Assembly: GCA_003526375.1 (NCBI GenBank)
Contig: DPDG01000051.1
Span: 1-60,181 of the forward strand
DNA: 60,181 nucleotides
DNA from: Lentisphaeria bacterium
GTDB lineage: Bacteria; Verrucomicrobiota; Lentisphaeria; Victivallales; UBA1829
Reading direction: 5' to 3'
Positions 26,603-34,296 of this stretch are shown here, one piece after another. Numbering within the stretch: the first letter of the stretch is position 1; each line of letters opens with the position of its first letter. The notes below the pieces were generated by a model. That model was not told the DNA's origin, made no database searches, and saw nothing but the letters and a program-made list of their open reading frames with translations. A program made the translations under genes and the position numbers.

Positions 26603-27202
26603 ATGCCGAAATTGATTTTTTTCACACTGATGCTGGTTCTGATGACCTCCTGCGGCACGACGGCGCGCATGATCGAAATCGGGTCGGATGAGGACCTGAC
26701 GACAATCAGCTCCATTGATCCGCGCGACTGGCAGAAAGCCGCGGCGGACAGCATCAGCGCCATGCTGGAATCCGGTGCTTTGAAACGTGCGGACGGCAGA
26801 AAAAATGTCGTGATGATCAGCCGCATCCGCAACTATACGCTTCAGCATCTTGATTCACGGCTTTTGACGGCGAAGATGCGTCAGGCGATTCTGGCTTCGG
26901 GACAGGCGATCGTAACTTCCGCGATTGGCAACAGCAGCAATATCGATCTTGCCGTGAGGCGGATCCGCGACAAGGAATACGACGATCTTTTCGACCAGTC
27001 GACGGTTCAGAAACGCGGCACCGTCATCGCGCCGGATTTGAGCCTGTCCGGGTCAATTACCCAGCAGACGACGGTTCAGGGGCGCACGGAGGAGAGTTAT
27101 TTCGTGTTTCATCTTGTCCTGACGGACTTGAAAACGGGTCTTGCGCTCTGGGAGAACAATGTGGAAATCGCGAAACAGGGAACGCATTCGATTTTTGAAT
27201 AA
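26603..27202 (+). CDS. LpoB-like lipoprotein (penicillin-binding protein activator family), copy 1
   Basis: 199 residues with lipobox LMTSC. The fold marker VMISRIRNYTLQHLDSRLLT followed by ILASGQAIVTSA matches the LpoB family (COG3417), as does the C-terminal VLTDLKTGLALWENNVEIAK. LpoB of E. coli is an outer-membrane lipoprotein that stimulates PBP1b. This protein is close in sequence to the gene 520 bases downstream, and the two flank the YcfL-like gene, an unusual duplication. The whole string of genes reads as one operon with short gaps. Confidence 0.85.
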   Translation: MPKLIFFTLMLVLMTSCGTTARMIEIGSDEDLTTISSIDPRDWQKAAADSISAMLESGALKRADGRKNVVMISRIRNYTLQHLDSRLLTAKMRQAILASGQAIVTSAIGNSSNIDLAVRRIRDKEYDDLFDQSTVQKRGTVIAPDLSLSGSITQQTTVQGRTEESYFVFHLVLTDLKTGLALWENNVEIAKQGTHSIFE

Positions 27203-27231
27203 ATGAGATAACCGGAAAAGGAGAAAAAACC

Positions 27232-27699
27232 ATGAAAAAATGCAGAAAGACGATCGTTCTGCCGGCAGTGCTGGGGGGAATGATGCTGGCGCTGTGCGCC
27301 TGTCAGGATTCGGTAAACACACTGGAAAACACGGATAAAACAGCACAGAGGGAGTATGTCAACAGCCAGTATTTCTCAACCGATTCCTATTGCCGCGACC
27401 GCATTACGATTCTGGCGATCAACAAAGCCACGACCGATTCGGGGCTCATGAAGCTTCAGGTTCAGATACGAAGCAACCGCTACGGATTCTGGTCCGAGCT
27501 CTGGAGCGACATCATGGGAGCGAACCCGTATCATATCTCTTACAAGGTGGACTGGCTTGACGCAAAAGGCATGAAGGTCAATACTGCGTCAAGCGTCTGG
27601 CTGCCCGAAATCCTGATGCCCGGGGAAGTGAAATACATCCAGTCCGTGGCGCCGAACGCCAACTGCAAAGATTTCTTCATCAGCTTCAAGGAAAATTAA
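27232..27699 (+). CDS. YcfL-like lipoprotein (DUF1425)
   Basis: 155 residues with lipobox LCAC. The central part ISYKVDWLDAKGMKVNTAS with LMPGEVKYIQSVAPN corresponds to the single beta-sandwich of YcfL/DUF1425 proteins, whose genes neighbour lpoB in many proteobacteria. Compared with the about 125-residue YcfL it carries extra sequence in front of the domain. It is sandwiched between two LpoB-like genes. The role is unknown beyond its association with peptidoglycan synthesis factors. Confidence 0.8.
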   Translation: MKKCRKTIVLPAVLGGMMLALCACQDSVNTLENTDKTAQREYVNSQYFSTDSYCRDRITILAINKATTDSGLMKLQVQIRSNRYGFWSELWSDIMGANPYHISYKVDWLDAKGMKVNTASSVWLPEILMPGEVKYIQSVAPNANCKDFFISFKEN

Positions 27700-27723
27700 T
27701 CAATTACAGAAAGGATTTGATTT

Positions 27724-28335
27724 ATGAATCACAAGTTTTATTCAACATCCGCCGCTGTTGTTGTCCTTCTGGGGGCAGCCGGCTGCGGCTCCGCTCCGGT
27801 CAGGATCGACACCGCTTCCAATCAGGGAATCACGACGGTTCATCAGATTGACTTCAAAGACTGGCAGATTGCGGCGGAAAAAGGCATCAACTCCATGCTG
27901 GAATCCGGCGCGATGAAACGTGCCGACGGTCGCAAGACGATTCTCATGATCAGCAATGTCAAAAACAGCACGACGGAAAGCGTCAACACCCGTATTCTGA
28001 CCGATAAGATACGGCAGGCGGTTCTGCGGTCGGGACAGGCGGTCGTGACGACGGCAGTCGGCGCCAAAGGCGCGGAGGAGACGGCGGTGCGTCAAGTGCG
28101 CGAGCTTGAGAACGATGATCTTTTCAACCAGTCTACAGTCCAGAAACGCGGTACCGTGATTGCCCCCGATATGAGCCTTTCCGGCGAGATTGTCCAGCAG
28201 CAGAGACGCTCGGGGCGGACCGAGGAGTCTTATTTCTTCATCCACATGGTTCTGACGGATCTTGCCACCGGGCTTGCCATGTGGGAGGACAATGTGGAAA
28301 TCGCGAAACAGGGAACCAGATCCATCTTCGATTAA
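27724..28335 (+). CDS. LpoB-like lipoprotein, copy 2
   Basis: 203 residues with lipobox GAAGC. It aligns by eye along its whole length with the first LpoB-like protein (shared AxMLESGAxKRADGRK, DLFxQSTVQKRGTVIAPDxS and VEIAKQGTxSIF segments). Same family marker ILMISNVKNSTTESVNTRIL. The two copies may activate different penicillin-binding proteins or form a hetero-oligomer (inference). It is the last gene of the operon; only a short palindrome (28392-28408) without a T run follows. Confidence 0.85.
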   Translation: MNHKFYSTSAAVVVLLGAAGCGSAPVRIDTASNQGITTVHQIDFKDWQIAAEKGINSMLESGAMKRADGRKTILMISNVKNSTTESVNTRILTDKIRQAVLRSGQAVVTTAVGAKGAEETAVRQVRELENDDLFNQSTVQKRGTVIAPDMSLSGEIVQQQRRSGRTEESYFFIHMVLTDLATGLAMWEDNVEIAKQGTRSIFD

Positions 28336-28528
28336 AATCATTTCAGTATTCTTCCGGAATGCCGTTCATTCAAGAAAATTGGTTTGATACCGCGATGCGT
28401 TGCATCGCAAAAAAGACAATCGTGCAGGATTTTCAGTCCTGACTCAGGCGAAATTTCCCGATGTCCCGTATGCTTTTTTGCATCGGGGCAATTCATTCCG
28501 GAAAGAAAAACGCCCTGAAATGGCGAAG

Positions 28529-28798
28529 TCATTTGCTCGTGTCTTTTTCCGTTTTCTTTTCCGGTTTCGGTGCGAAATATTCTTTCAGAAGCAGAAGCCC
28601 GCAGATTGCCGCGAATGCCGGGAAAACCCATTTTGCATGGATGTGACCGGGGAACAGGAACTGCGCACCGACTGCTCCCAGTGCGATTATGAAGACGATC
28701 CAGTAACACATCCGTTCCGTAATTTTTTTTGATTTTATCAATGCCGCCAGCAGAAAAAGAAAAACGGCTCCGATTGTAATAACAGCGATTTTGTGCAT
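28529..28798 (-). CDS. Small hypothetical membrane protein
   Basis: 89 residues with three hydrophobic segments (about 4-21, 31-50, 58-72) and a Lys/Glu-rich tail of 15 residues. AGAGG stands nine bases before the ATG. No family recognised. The gene is convergent with the lipoprotein operon; the sequence between them (28336-28528) contains only short palindromes. Confidence 0.7.
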   Translation of the reverse strand: MHKIAVITIGAVFLFLLAALIKSKKITERMCYWIVFIIALGAVGAQFLFPGHIHAKWVFPAFAAICGLLLLKEYFAPKPEKKTEKDTSK

Positions 28799-29003
28799 GG
28801 CAATAACCTCTTTTCATCATAAAAACTTAAAGAACAGCAAAAAAACGGAAAGGACGCAAAAGACAAAAAGAATGTGATGGAGTCAGTTTTTATGTTCTGT
28901 TCCGGTTTTTCTGCAACCTGATCAATATACCTTGCCGCGTAGATTTTGCAATGATCTCCAACTCCCTCGGATATTCTTTTTCATGAAAAGAAATCAAACA
29001 TCT

Positions 29004-29025
29004 TCTCGCCCTCTCGCCCTCTCGC
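29004..29025. repeat. 8-bp tandem repeat
   Basis: The unit TCTCGCCC occurs 2.75 times in a row, just downstream of the AraC stop codon. The rest of the 28799-29030 intergenic region shows nothing else recognisable. Confidence 0.8.
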
Positions 29026-29030
29026 AATCT

Positions 29031-29903
29031 TTAAAACTCCGGACAGGGTCGGTATGTTTCCTGACGTGGCTTTTCCTCCAGCGGCGGCAGTTGAACTTTT
29101 GCCGGAAACTGGTTGCGGAAACTGCGAGGCGAGGTTCCGGTTTTCCGTTTGAAATAGTTGGAAAAGTAATACTGGTCCGAAAAAGAGAGCTGGGCTGCAA
29201 TTTCCTTGACGGAAAGCTTGGAATAAAGCAGCAGACGCTTCGCCATTTCGATCTTCTTGTTCATCAGGTATTCATAGGGGGTCGTATTGAACGCATGACG
29301 GAACGAGCGGATCAGATGAGCTTCTGAAAATCCCTGTTTCCCTGCATATTCCTCCAGATTGAAACCGCCTTCCAGAGCCTCATCCAGCGCTCCTTTCAAC
29401 TGTTCGACTTCCGGCGGCAGTTTTGTGTGCATTCCATAGACGATGCGGGCTGCCTCCTCCACAAACTGGTGAAAAATCAGCGCCGCCTGCTGATTGGAGT
29501 CGGGTGAGTTGTGGTTGACCGTGAACATTGCCTCGAAATGCTTTTTCAATCCGGGGCAGTTCGGAATATAATAGACCTCCTCCAGACGGTATGCCTTCAG
29601 CAGATAATGCATCATATCGCCGCTGATGACGAAGAAAAGTTTCTGCCAGGGATCGTTGCGGTCCGGCCAGTAGGTGTGCGTGCTGTATTGCGAGAGCACA
29701 TAAACGCTGTCTCTTACAGGATGATAGGAATGCCCGTTGATCTCAAGCCCGCCGGCACCGGCACTGACATATTCAACGGTGCAGAGCTCATAATTCTTGC
29801 GCGTGATGCTTCCTGTGCGACTGTTTGCCACGGCTTCCGTTGCGGCGAAAAGCTGAAACGGAAACGGTGCCTGCCGCACTGTTTCAAGAGTTGTTTCAGT
29901 CAA
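29031..29903 (-). CDS. AraC family transcriptional regulator
   Basis: 290 residues. The N-terminal half has a cupin-like sensor (GAGGLEINGHSYHPVRDSVY). The C-terminal 100 residues contain the AraC double helix-turn-helix (AGKQGFSEAHLIRSFRHAF, VKEIAAQLSFSDQYYFSNYF). It is transcribed away from the Gfo/Idh gene, from which it is separated by about 150 AT-rich bases, and is the natural candidate for its control. Confidence 0.9.
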   Translation of the reverse strand: MTETTLETVRQAPFPFQLFAATEAVANSRTGSITRKNYELCTVEYVSAGAGGLEINGHSYHPVRDSVYVLSQYSTHTYWPDRNDPWQKLFFVISGDMMHYLLKAYRLEEVYYIPNCPGLKKHFEAMFTVNHNSPDSNQQAALIFHQFVEEAARIVYGMHTKLPPEVEQLKGALDEALEGGFNLEEYAGKQGFSEAHLIRSFRHAFNTTPYEYLMNKKIEMAKRLLLYSKLSVKEIAAQLSFSDQYYFSNYFKRKTGTSPRSFRNQFPAKVQLPPLEEKPRQETYRPCPEF

Positions 29904-30054
29904 GATTGCTCATCCTTTGTTGTATTTTATTCATGGATTTTATTGTAATAAATCAATCTTTTTATTTGATGTTTCCCATTAAAATACTACATTATATCAT
30001 GGAAGCGGAAAAAAGCAATCAAATAACTAACCTATCAAAGGAGTTTTTTTGGAA

Positions 30055-31221
30055 ATGGAAACATTGAAAGTGGGTCTTATCGCGACCGGCGGACGCGGTC
30101 ACAACGGATGGCAGGCGCATCAGCCTGAAAAGGGTGTCACGATCGTTGCCGGCGCAGATATTGCGCCGAAAGCCAGAGAGGAATTCAAGGAAAAATTCCC
30201 GGAAGCCAGGATTTTCGAGGATTACAGGGAACTGCTGAAAATGGATGAAATCGGTGCGGTTTTCATTTCCACACCCGACTATCTCCATGAAGAAATGGCG
30301 ATCGACGCTCTGAAAGCGGGCAAGGCGATTTATCTTGAGAAGCCGATGGCGATCACAATCGAAGGTTGCGACCGCATCCTCAAGACTGCGATGGAAACCG
30401 GTTCCAAACTGTTCATCGGGCACAATATGCGTCACTTTCCCGTTGTCCTCAAGATGAGAGAGATCATTCAGTCCGGCATCATCGGCGATGTCCAGATCGG
30501 CTGGACAAGACACTTCATCGGTTACGGAGGCGACGCCTATTTCCGTGACTGGCACTCCGAACAGCGCTACTCCAACGGTCTTCTTCTTCAGAAAGGCGCA
30601 CATGACATCGATGTCATGCACTGGCTGATGGGAACCTATACAAAGTCCGTTGTCGGTATGGGTATGCTCTCCGTTTACGACAAGTGCGGCAGACGTTCTC
30701 CCGAAACGCCCGGATGCGCGAAATGGGATCCTGCCCAGTACCCGCCGCTTGAACAGACCGGATTTTCCCCGATCATCGACGTGGAAGATCACAACATGAT
30801 CATGATGCAGATGGAAAACGGCGCTCAGGCGACTTATCTCCAGTGCCATTACGCGCCGGATGCCGAACGCAACTACACTTTCATCGGCACGAAAGGCAGA
30901 GTCGAAAATATCGGTGACAGCGGAGACTGCTATGTTCATGTCTGGACCCGCCGCGGCCCTCGCTCCACGCCGGATATCATCTATCATATCAAGCCGGCGG
31001 TCGGCGGACACGGCGGCGCGGACGGCCCGATCGTGGACAACTTCCTTGACTTTGTCATGCACGGAGCCAAGACGAATACATCCCCGATTGCCGCCCGCAA
31101 CTCTGTCGCGACCGGTGTCCTCGGACATTATTCGATGCGCCACGGCTGCAACCGCCAGGATATCCCGCAGCTTCCGAAGGAGCTCATCGAGTACTTTGAA
31201 AACAATCAGGTAAAGAAATAA
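30055..31221 (+). CDS. Gfo/Idh/MocA family oxidoreductase
   Basis: 388 residues. The N-terminal Rossmann domain is clear (KVGLIATGGRGHNGW, VAGADIAP, VFISTPDYLHEEMAIDALKA) with the family signature EKPMA, then a C-terminal alpha/beta domain with KGAHDIDVMHWLMG carrying the catalytic-type HD. The ATG at 30055 is about 11 bases from AAGGAG; a TTG six bases upstream is also possible. Members oxidise or reduce sugars, inositols or their derivatives with NAD(P). The last 99 coding bases and the terminator are duplicated 7.4 kb downstream. Confidence 0.93.
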   Translation: METLKVGLIATGGRGHNGWQAHQPEKGVTIVAGADIAPKAREEFKEKFPEARIFEDYRELLKMDEIGAVFISTPDYLHEEMAIDALKAGKAIYLEKPMAITIEGCDRILKTAMETGSKLFIGHNMRHFPVVLKMREIIQSGIIGDVQIGWTRHFIGYGGDAYFRDWHSEQRYSNGLLLQKGAHDIDVMHWLMGTYTKSVVGMGMLSVYDKCGRRSPETPGCAKWDPAQYPPLEQTGFSPIIDVEDHNMIMMQMENGAQATYLQCHYAPDAERNYTFIGTKGRVENIGDSGDCYVHVWTRRGPRSTPDIIYHIKPAVGGHGGADGPIVDNFLDFVMHGAKTNTSPIAARNSVATGVLGHYSMRHGCNRQDIPQLPKELIEYFENNQVKK

Positions 31222-31323
31222 TCTCTCTTGATCTGTTGTGATCGAGTCGAACGCCCCTGCCGCTGGTATTTACCAGTTGCAGGGGTTGTTTTTTACGGCC
31301 TGATACGGTTTCGTGCGTCCCAT
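31123..31323 (+). repeat. 201-bp direct repeat, left copy
   Basis: This segment (3' end of the Gfo/Idh gene, its terminator and about 30 further bases) recurs at 38530-38730 with only three mismatches (198 of 201 identical). The two copies enclose module iii precisely. The stretch from here to the next gene (31324-31507) shows no further recognisable element. Confidence 0.97.
31254..31295 (+). terminator. Terminator of the Gfo/Idh gene
   Basis: A stem of 7 bp (31254-31260 with 31279-31285) continues past a small mismatch into 6 bp (31263-31268 with 31271-31276), followed by TTGTTTTTT. Confidence 0.85.
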
Positions 31324-31507
31324 GGATTTCAGGATAATGCCGGCGGCGTCGATCACGGATGTGAACGCCTGGCTATATGACATCCTTATGAGTATGAGAG
31401 GCGGTTCAATACAAGAGAGTATCGGACGGCATAAAAGTCTGTCTGGCGGATCGTTTCCGCATAATGCCGCCTCCCATGAGCCGGGATATTGCTGTTTCCG
31501 GATGCCA

Positions 31508-32281
31508 TTACTTCCAATACTTGTCAAAAATCGAATTATACGTTGATGATATGCCGGTGCGTATTTGCCCATACATCGCAACCGTTACGCATTTGACGCT
31601 TTCGACATGTCCGTCCAGGCATGTTATATTGACGGCTTTCTGATGAATTCCTTCCGCCTGTCCGTATGCTTTGTCACCGTAATGTCTGGTGAGACGTCTC
31701 CAGTATAAGATGTCATACTTGGAATCATCGTCTCCATCGACAAAGATCATATTAGAAGAAGTGTTTCTGTACCAGGTATTGCCGTCGGAAAGTTGATGTT
31801 CTGTTTTTGAATAACGGTTCATGGAATATTTATATCCCGGAGCGTTAGTACCGTCGGAATTAGGAGGAATCCCGTCTGGAAGGGAGGGACACATCAAAGA
31901 GGTTCGAGAAAATGTGTTTTCCCTGCACCACTTGCCGTAATTGGCTGTGGAAATCCCCGCGCGAATTCCCAGATAGGATGAAATGAGGTAATGCCAGGAC
32001 AACCATCGTTCGGTATGATCTTTCAGGTAATCAGGATGCGGCGGGCGGTCATAATCACTCAGATACATGTGATAAACAACTCCCAGTTGTTTCAGATTCC
32101 CGGAACAGCTGATGGCGCGGGCCTTTTCACGGGCTCTATTCAAAGCCGGCAGCAACATTCCCGCCAATACAGCGATGATCGCAATTATAATGAGGAGCTC
32201 TATCAAGGTAAAAGTATATTTTCCACGTTTGGCTTTGACTACAGTAAAAATGGAAATTCGAGTTAAAAAAATATTTTTCAA
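31508..32281 (-). CDS. Pseudopilin-like protein, module iii
   Basis: 257 residues. The start is a TTG at 32281, the only start codon close to GGAAGG and in frame before the membrane helix. The leader is about 24 residues and ends KRGKYT before FTLIELLIIIAIIAVL, so Gly is four residues from Phe instead of directly before it. The +5 Glu is present. The C-terminal H-X9-DG (HQKAVNITCLDG) is intact. It is the last gene of its operon, behind two large enzyme genes, the reverse order of modules i and ii. Non-ATG initiation may keep its level low. Confidence 0.88.
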   Translation of the reverse strand: MKNIFLTRISIFTVVKAKRGKYTFTLIELLIIIAIIAVLAGMLLPALNRAREKARAISCSGNLKQLGVVYHMYLSDYDRPPHPDYLKDHTERWLSWHYLISSYLGIRAGISTANYGKWCRENTFSRTSLMCPSLPDGIPPNSDGTNAPGYKYSMNRYSKTEHQLSDGNTWYRNTSSNMIFVDGDDDSKYDILYWRRLTRHYGDKAYGQAEGIHQKAVNITCLDGHVESVKCVTVAMYGQIRTGISSTYNSIFDKYWK

Positions 32282-32298
32282 TGGATACCTTCCTTTCT

Positions 32299-34296
32299 TC
32301 AGTGAGTATTGATATGAGACGTGGCAGCAAGACGTAGTATGAAATAGGCACAGTCTTTTATACTGTCACAAGAAGCATGAACTTGAACCTTCTCCAGCGG
32401 GGTCAGGATGGCTTCAGGTGTGAACTGTCTCAGGTCCGGTATAGCTGCCATCGGATGCAGTTCCCGGATAATCTTTAGATGTTTAAACATTGGCGTATGA
32501 CGATCCCGCAGTTTTTCCAGTTCGCGATCCAATTCAACTTGGAACTGGGACGCAATACCGTGGATCAGCCAACGTCCCTGTGCATCAATGTACTTCCGAA
32601 ACAGCCAGCCATCGGCTCGGATCGGGACGATGAACTGTTCAATGAACTCCTGGGCTGCATTCGGAAATTCCGATGAGACCCGTGCTGTCAGCCAAAGCAG
32701 ATGAAACTCCTTCAATACTCTGGGGGCCTCAGACTCAGCCGGAGTCAATTTTTGAATAATAATCGGGGAAATCAACGGATGTCCCGTCCGGTTCAGCGGG
32801 GGGAAAGCGGCCTGCCAGCCATGCCGTTGTGCAAAAGTTGTCTGCCGGGGCTCGCCGGTTTCGTCCAAAAAGCCACAAGGTCCAAGTAAAAGCAGCGGTT
32901 TTCGACAGTGCCAGCGTTCTAGTGATTCCAGTTCGTAATCGGAGAGTGCTACTGCAGATGGAACAATCAATATCTTATAACGGCTCTGCTCTGGATCAGG
33001 GATGCTGGTGAGCACATCTGGAGAATACCCTAGTTCGGTACAACGTTTGATTACGAAGCAGAAATCATCTGCGTAATCCGTAACACTGTCACCATATTGT
33101 TCCATTGTGGCATTGGAATAGAAGACGGCACATTCCGAAGCACTTTCCGACACAAACCACTCTGGGAATTGTTTTTCTGCCTGAAAACAGTGTCCCAGTT
33201 GACATGGATCGTCGGGAATCCGGATGAGATCCCGGTCAGATAAACCCAGGCGCTGTACGAGCGACGAATACCAGGTTCCGGAACCGAGGAATTTATTGAA
33301 TGCCCAGATTATTTCCGCATTTGAGGAAGAATAACCGTATCCCAGCCCAATACAGGGAAGCCGATGTTCACGACTCAATGCAAGATGGTAAAGCTGTTGA
33401 GGATAGCCGAAACTCAACAGTTCTCCGGTGGTGGCATCGGGTGTGTTTCCGCTCATTTCCTGCATGATCAGATTTGAACCTCCGGCAATGAAGTTCCGGT
33501 AATTGAGTCCGCGTCCGGAACTGTAAGGCAACATACAATAGGCACAACAGTTCATCAATGGAAAGTCTGTCGGAAGCACGGACTTGACTTTGGCAGTGAA
33601 TTTGGTGACCGTATGTCGCCGCAAATCCAGATAACGCCGGTATTTCGGGTTTTCGTAATTGCCCCAGAACGAAAGATCGTCGGATGCGGGAAAAGACATG
33701 CCCAGTTCCTGACAGAATAGCTCACGGCAGTATGGACACCCGCAAGCACGATGCGAGTAATAAAACGCATCATCACTCATCAGACCTCCGATTCCCGTTT
33801 CACGCAACAACCGTCGGACATAATTCAGATACGCCGCGACAAAATCGGGATTGCTGAAACAAAATTCCTCGGCGGAATACTGCGGCAAAAATACCGGCTT
33901 CCCGTCATCAATGTTCAACATTTTCCAGTCATCGTGAAAATCTGTGGTACGGCTTCCTGCTGGACGGGACAGCAGAACCTGTCTGTGGTTGCTGAAATTC
34001 GCCGAACGATCCGAAGATATTTCCCGTCGACAACTGCAAGTCAACACGGTGGAATGGTGGTCAAACAGTACAATTTTATATTGCGCAAGCTCCTCTGCGG
34101 CAAATGCGATCAGTTCATGAATCTGGTCCATTTCATGTTCAAAGTCCCAACGGAAATGCGCTCCGAAAATGATGGCGCTGTCCGCTCCGGCTTGTGCAAA
34201 ATCGGAAGCGCGGCGTCGAAAATCATCGCGGACTTTTTTATTGAACGGCAGATGCCAGGGGCGCAGCCACCAACTGGCCATACGATAACTTTTCAT
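32299..34296 (-). CDS. Putative intracellular glycoside hydrolase (GH42-like layout)
   Basis: 665 residues without a signal peptide. The ATG at 34296 follows AAGGAGC and overlaps the upstream stop (ATGA). Residues 1-400 look like a TIM barrel, with an Asp pair (LMSDDAFYY, 176-177) followed by C-x-C-x2-C at 185-190. From about 410 a Rossmann-like domain appears (YKILIVPSAVALSDYELESLERW), as in the trimerisation domain of GH42 beta-galactosidases. The name is therefore a structural guess. Being cytoplasmic, it may act on oligosaccharides released by the secreted partner encoded just upstream. Confidence 0.75.
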   Translation of the reverse strand: MKSYRMASWWLRPWHLPFNKKVRDDFRRRASDFAQAGADSAIIFGAHFRWDFEHEMDQIHELIAFAAEELAQYKIVLFDHHSTVLTCSCRREISSDRSANFSNHRQVLLSRPAGSRTTDFHDDWKMLNIDDGKPVFLPQYSAEEFCFSNPDFVAAYLNYVRRLLRETGIGGLMSDDAFYYSHRACGCPYCRELFCQELGMSFPASDDLSFWGNYENPKYRRYLDLRRHTVTKFTAKVKSVLPTDFPLMNCCAYCMLPYSSGRGLNYRNFIAGGSNLIMQEMSGNTPDATTGELLSFGYPQQLYHLALSREHRLPCIGLGYGYSSSNAEIIWAFNKFLGSGTWYSSLVQRLGLSDRDLIRIPDDPCQLGHCFQAEKQFPEWFVSESASECAVFYSNATMEQYGDSVTDYADDFCFVIKRCTELGYSPDVLTSIPDPEQSRYKILIVPSAVALSDYELESLERWHCRKPLLLLGPCGFLDETGEPRQTTFAQRHGWQAAFPPLNRTGHPLISPIIIQKLTPAESEAPRVLKEFHLLWLTARVSSEFPNAAQEFIEQFIVPIRADGWLFRKYIDAQGRWLIHGIASQFQVELDRELEKLRDRHTPMFKHLKIIRELHPMAAIPDLRQFTPEAILTPLEKVQVHASCDSIKDCAYFILRLAATSHINTH

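Noticed and set aside
28392..28408. Palindrome after the lipoprotein operon as terminator
   Set aside because: The 7-bp stem is followed by A residues on the plus strand and lacks a T run on the minus strand, so intrinsic termination is not supported.
29004..29025. Possible CRISPR from tandem CTCGCC units
   Set aside because: Only an 8-bp unit repeated 2.75 times without spacers. No CRISPR array or cas gene is present in the window.
31270..31581. Minus-strand open frame of 103 codons beside the left repeat
   Set aside because: Runs through the terminator hairpin and overlaps the pseudopilin 3' end; only its end reads protein-like and no family is recognised.
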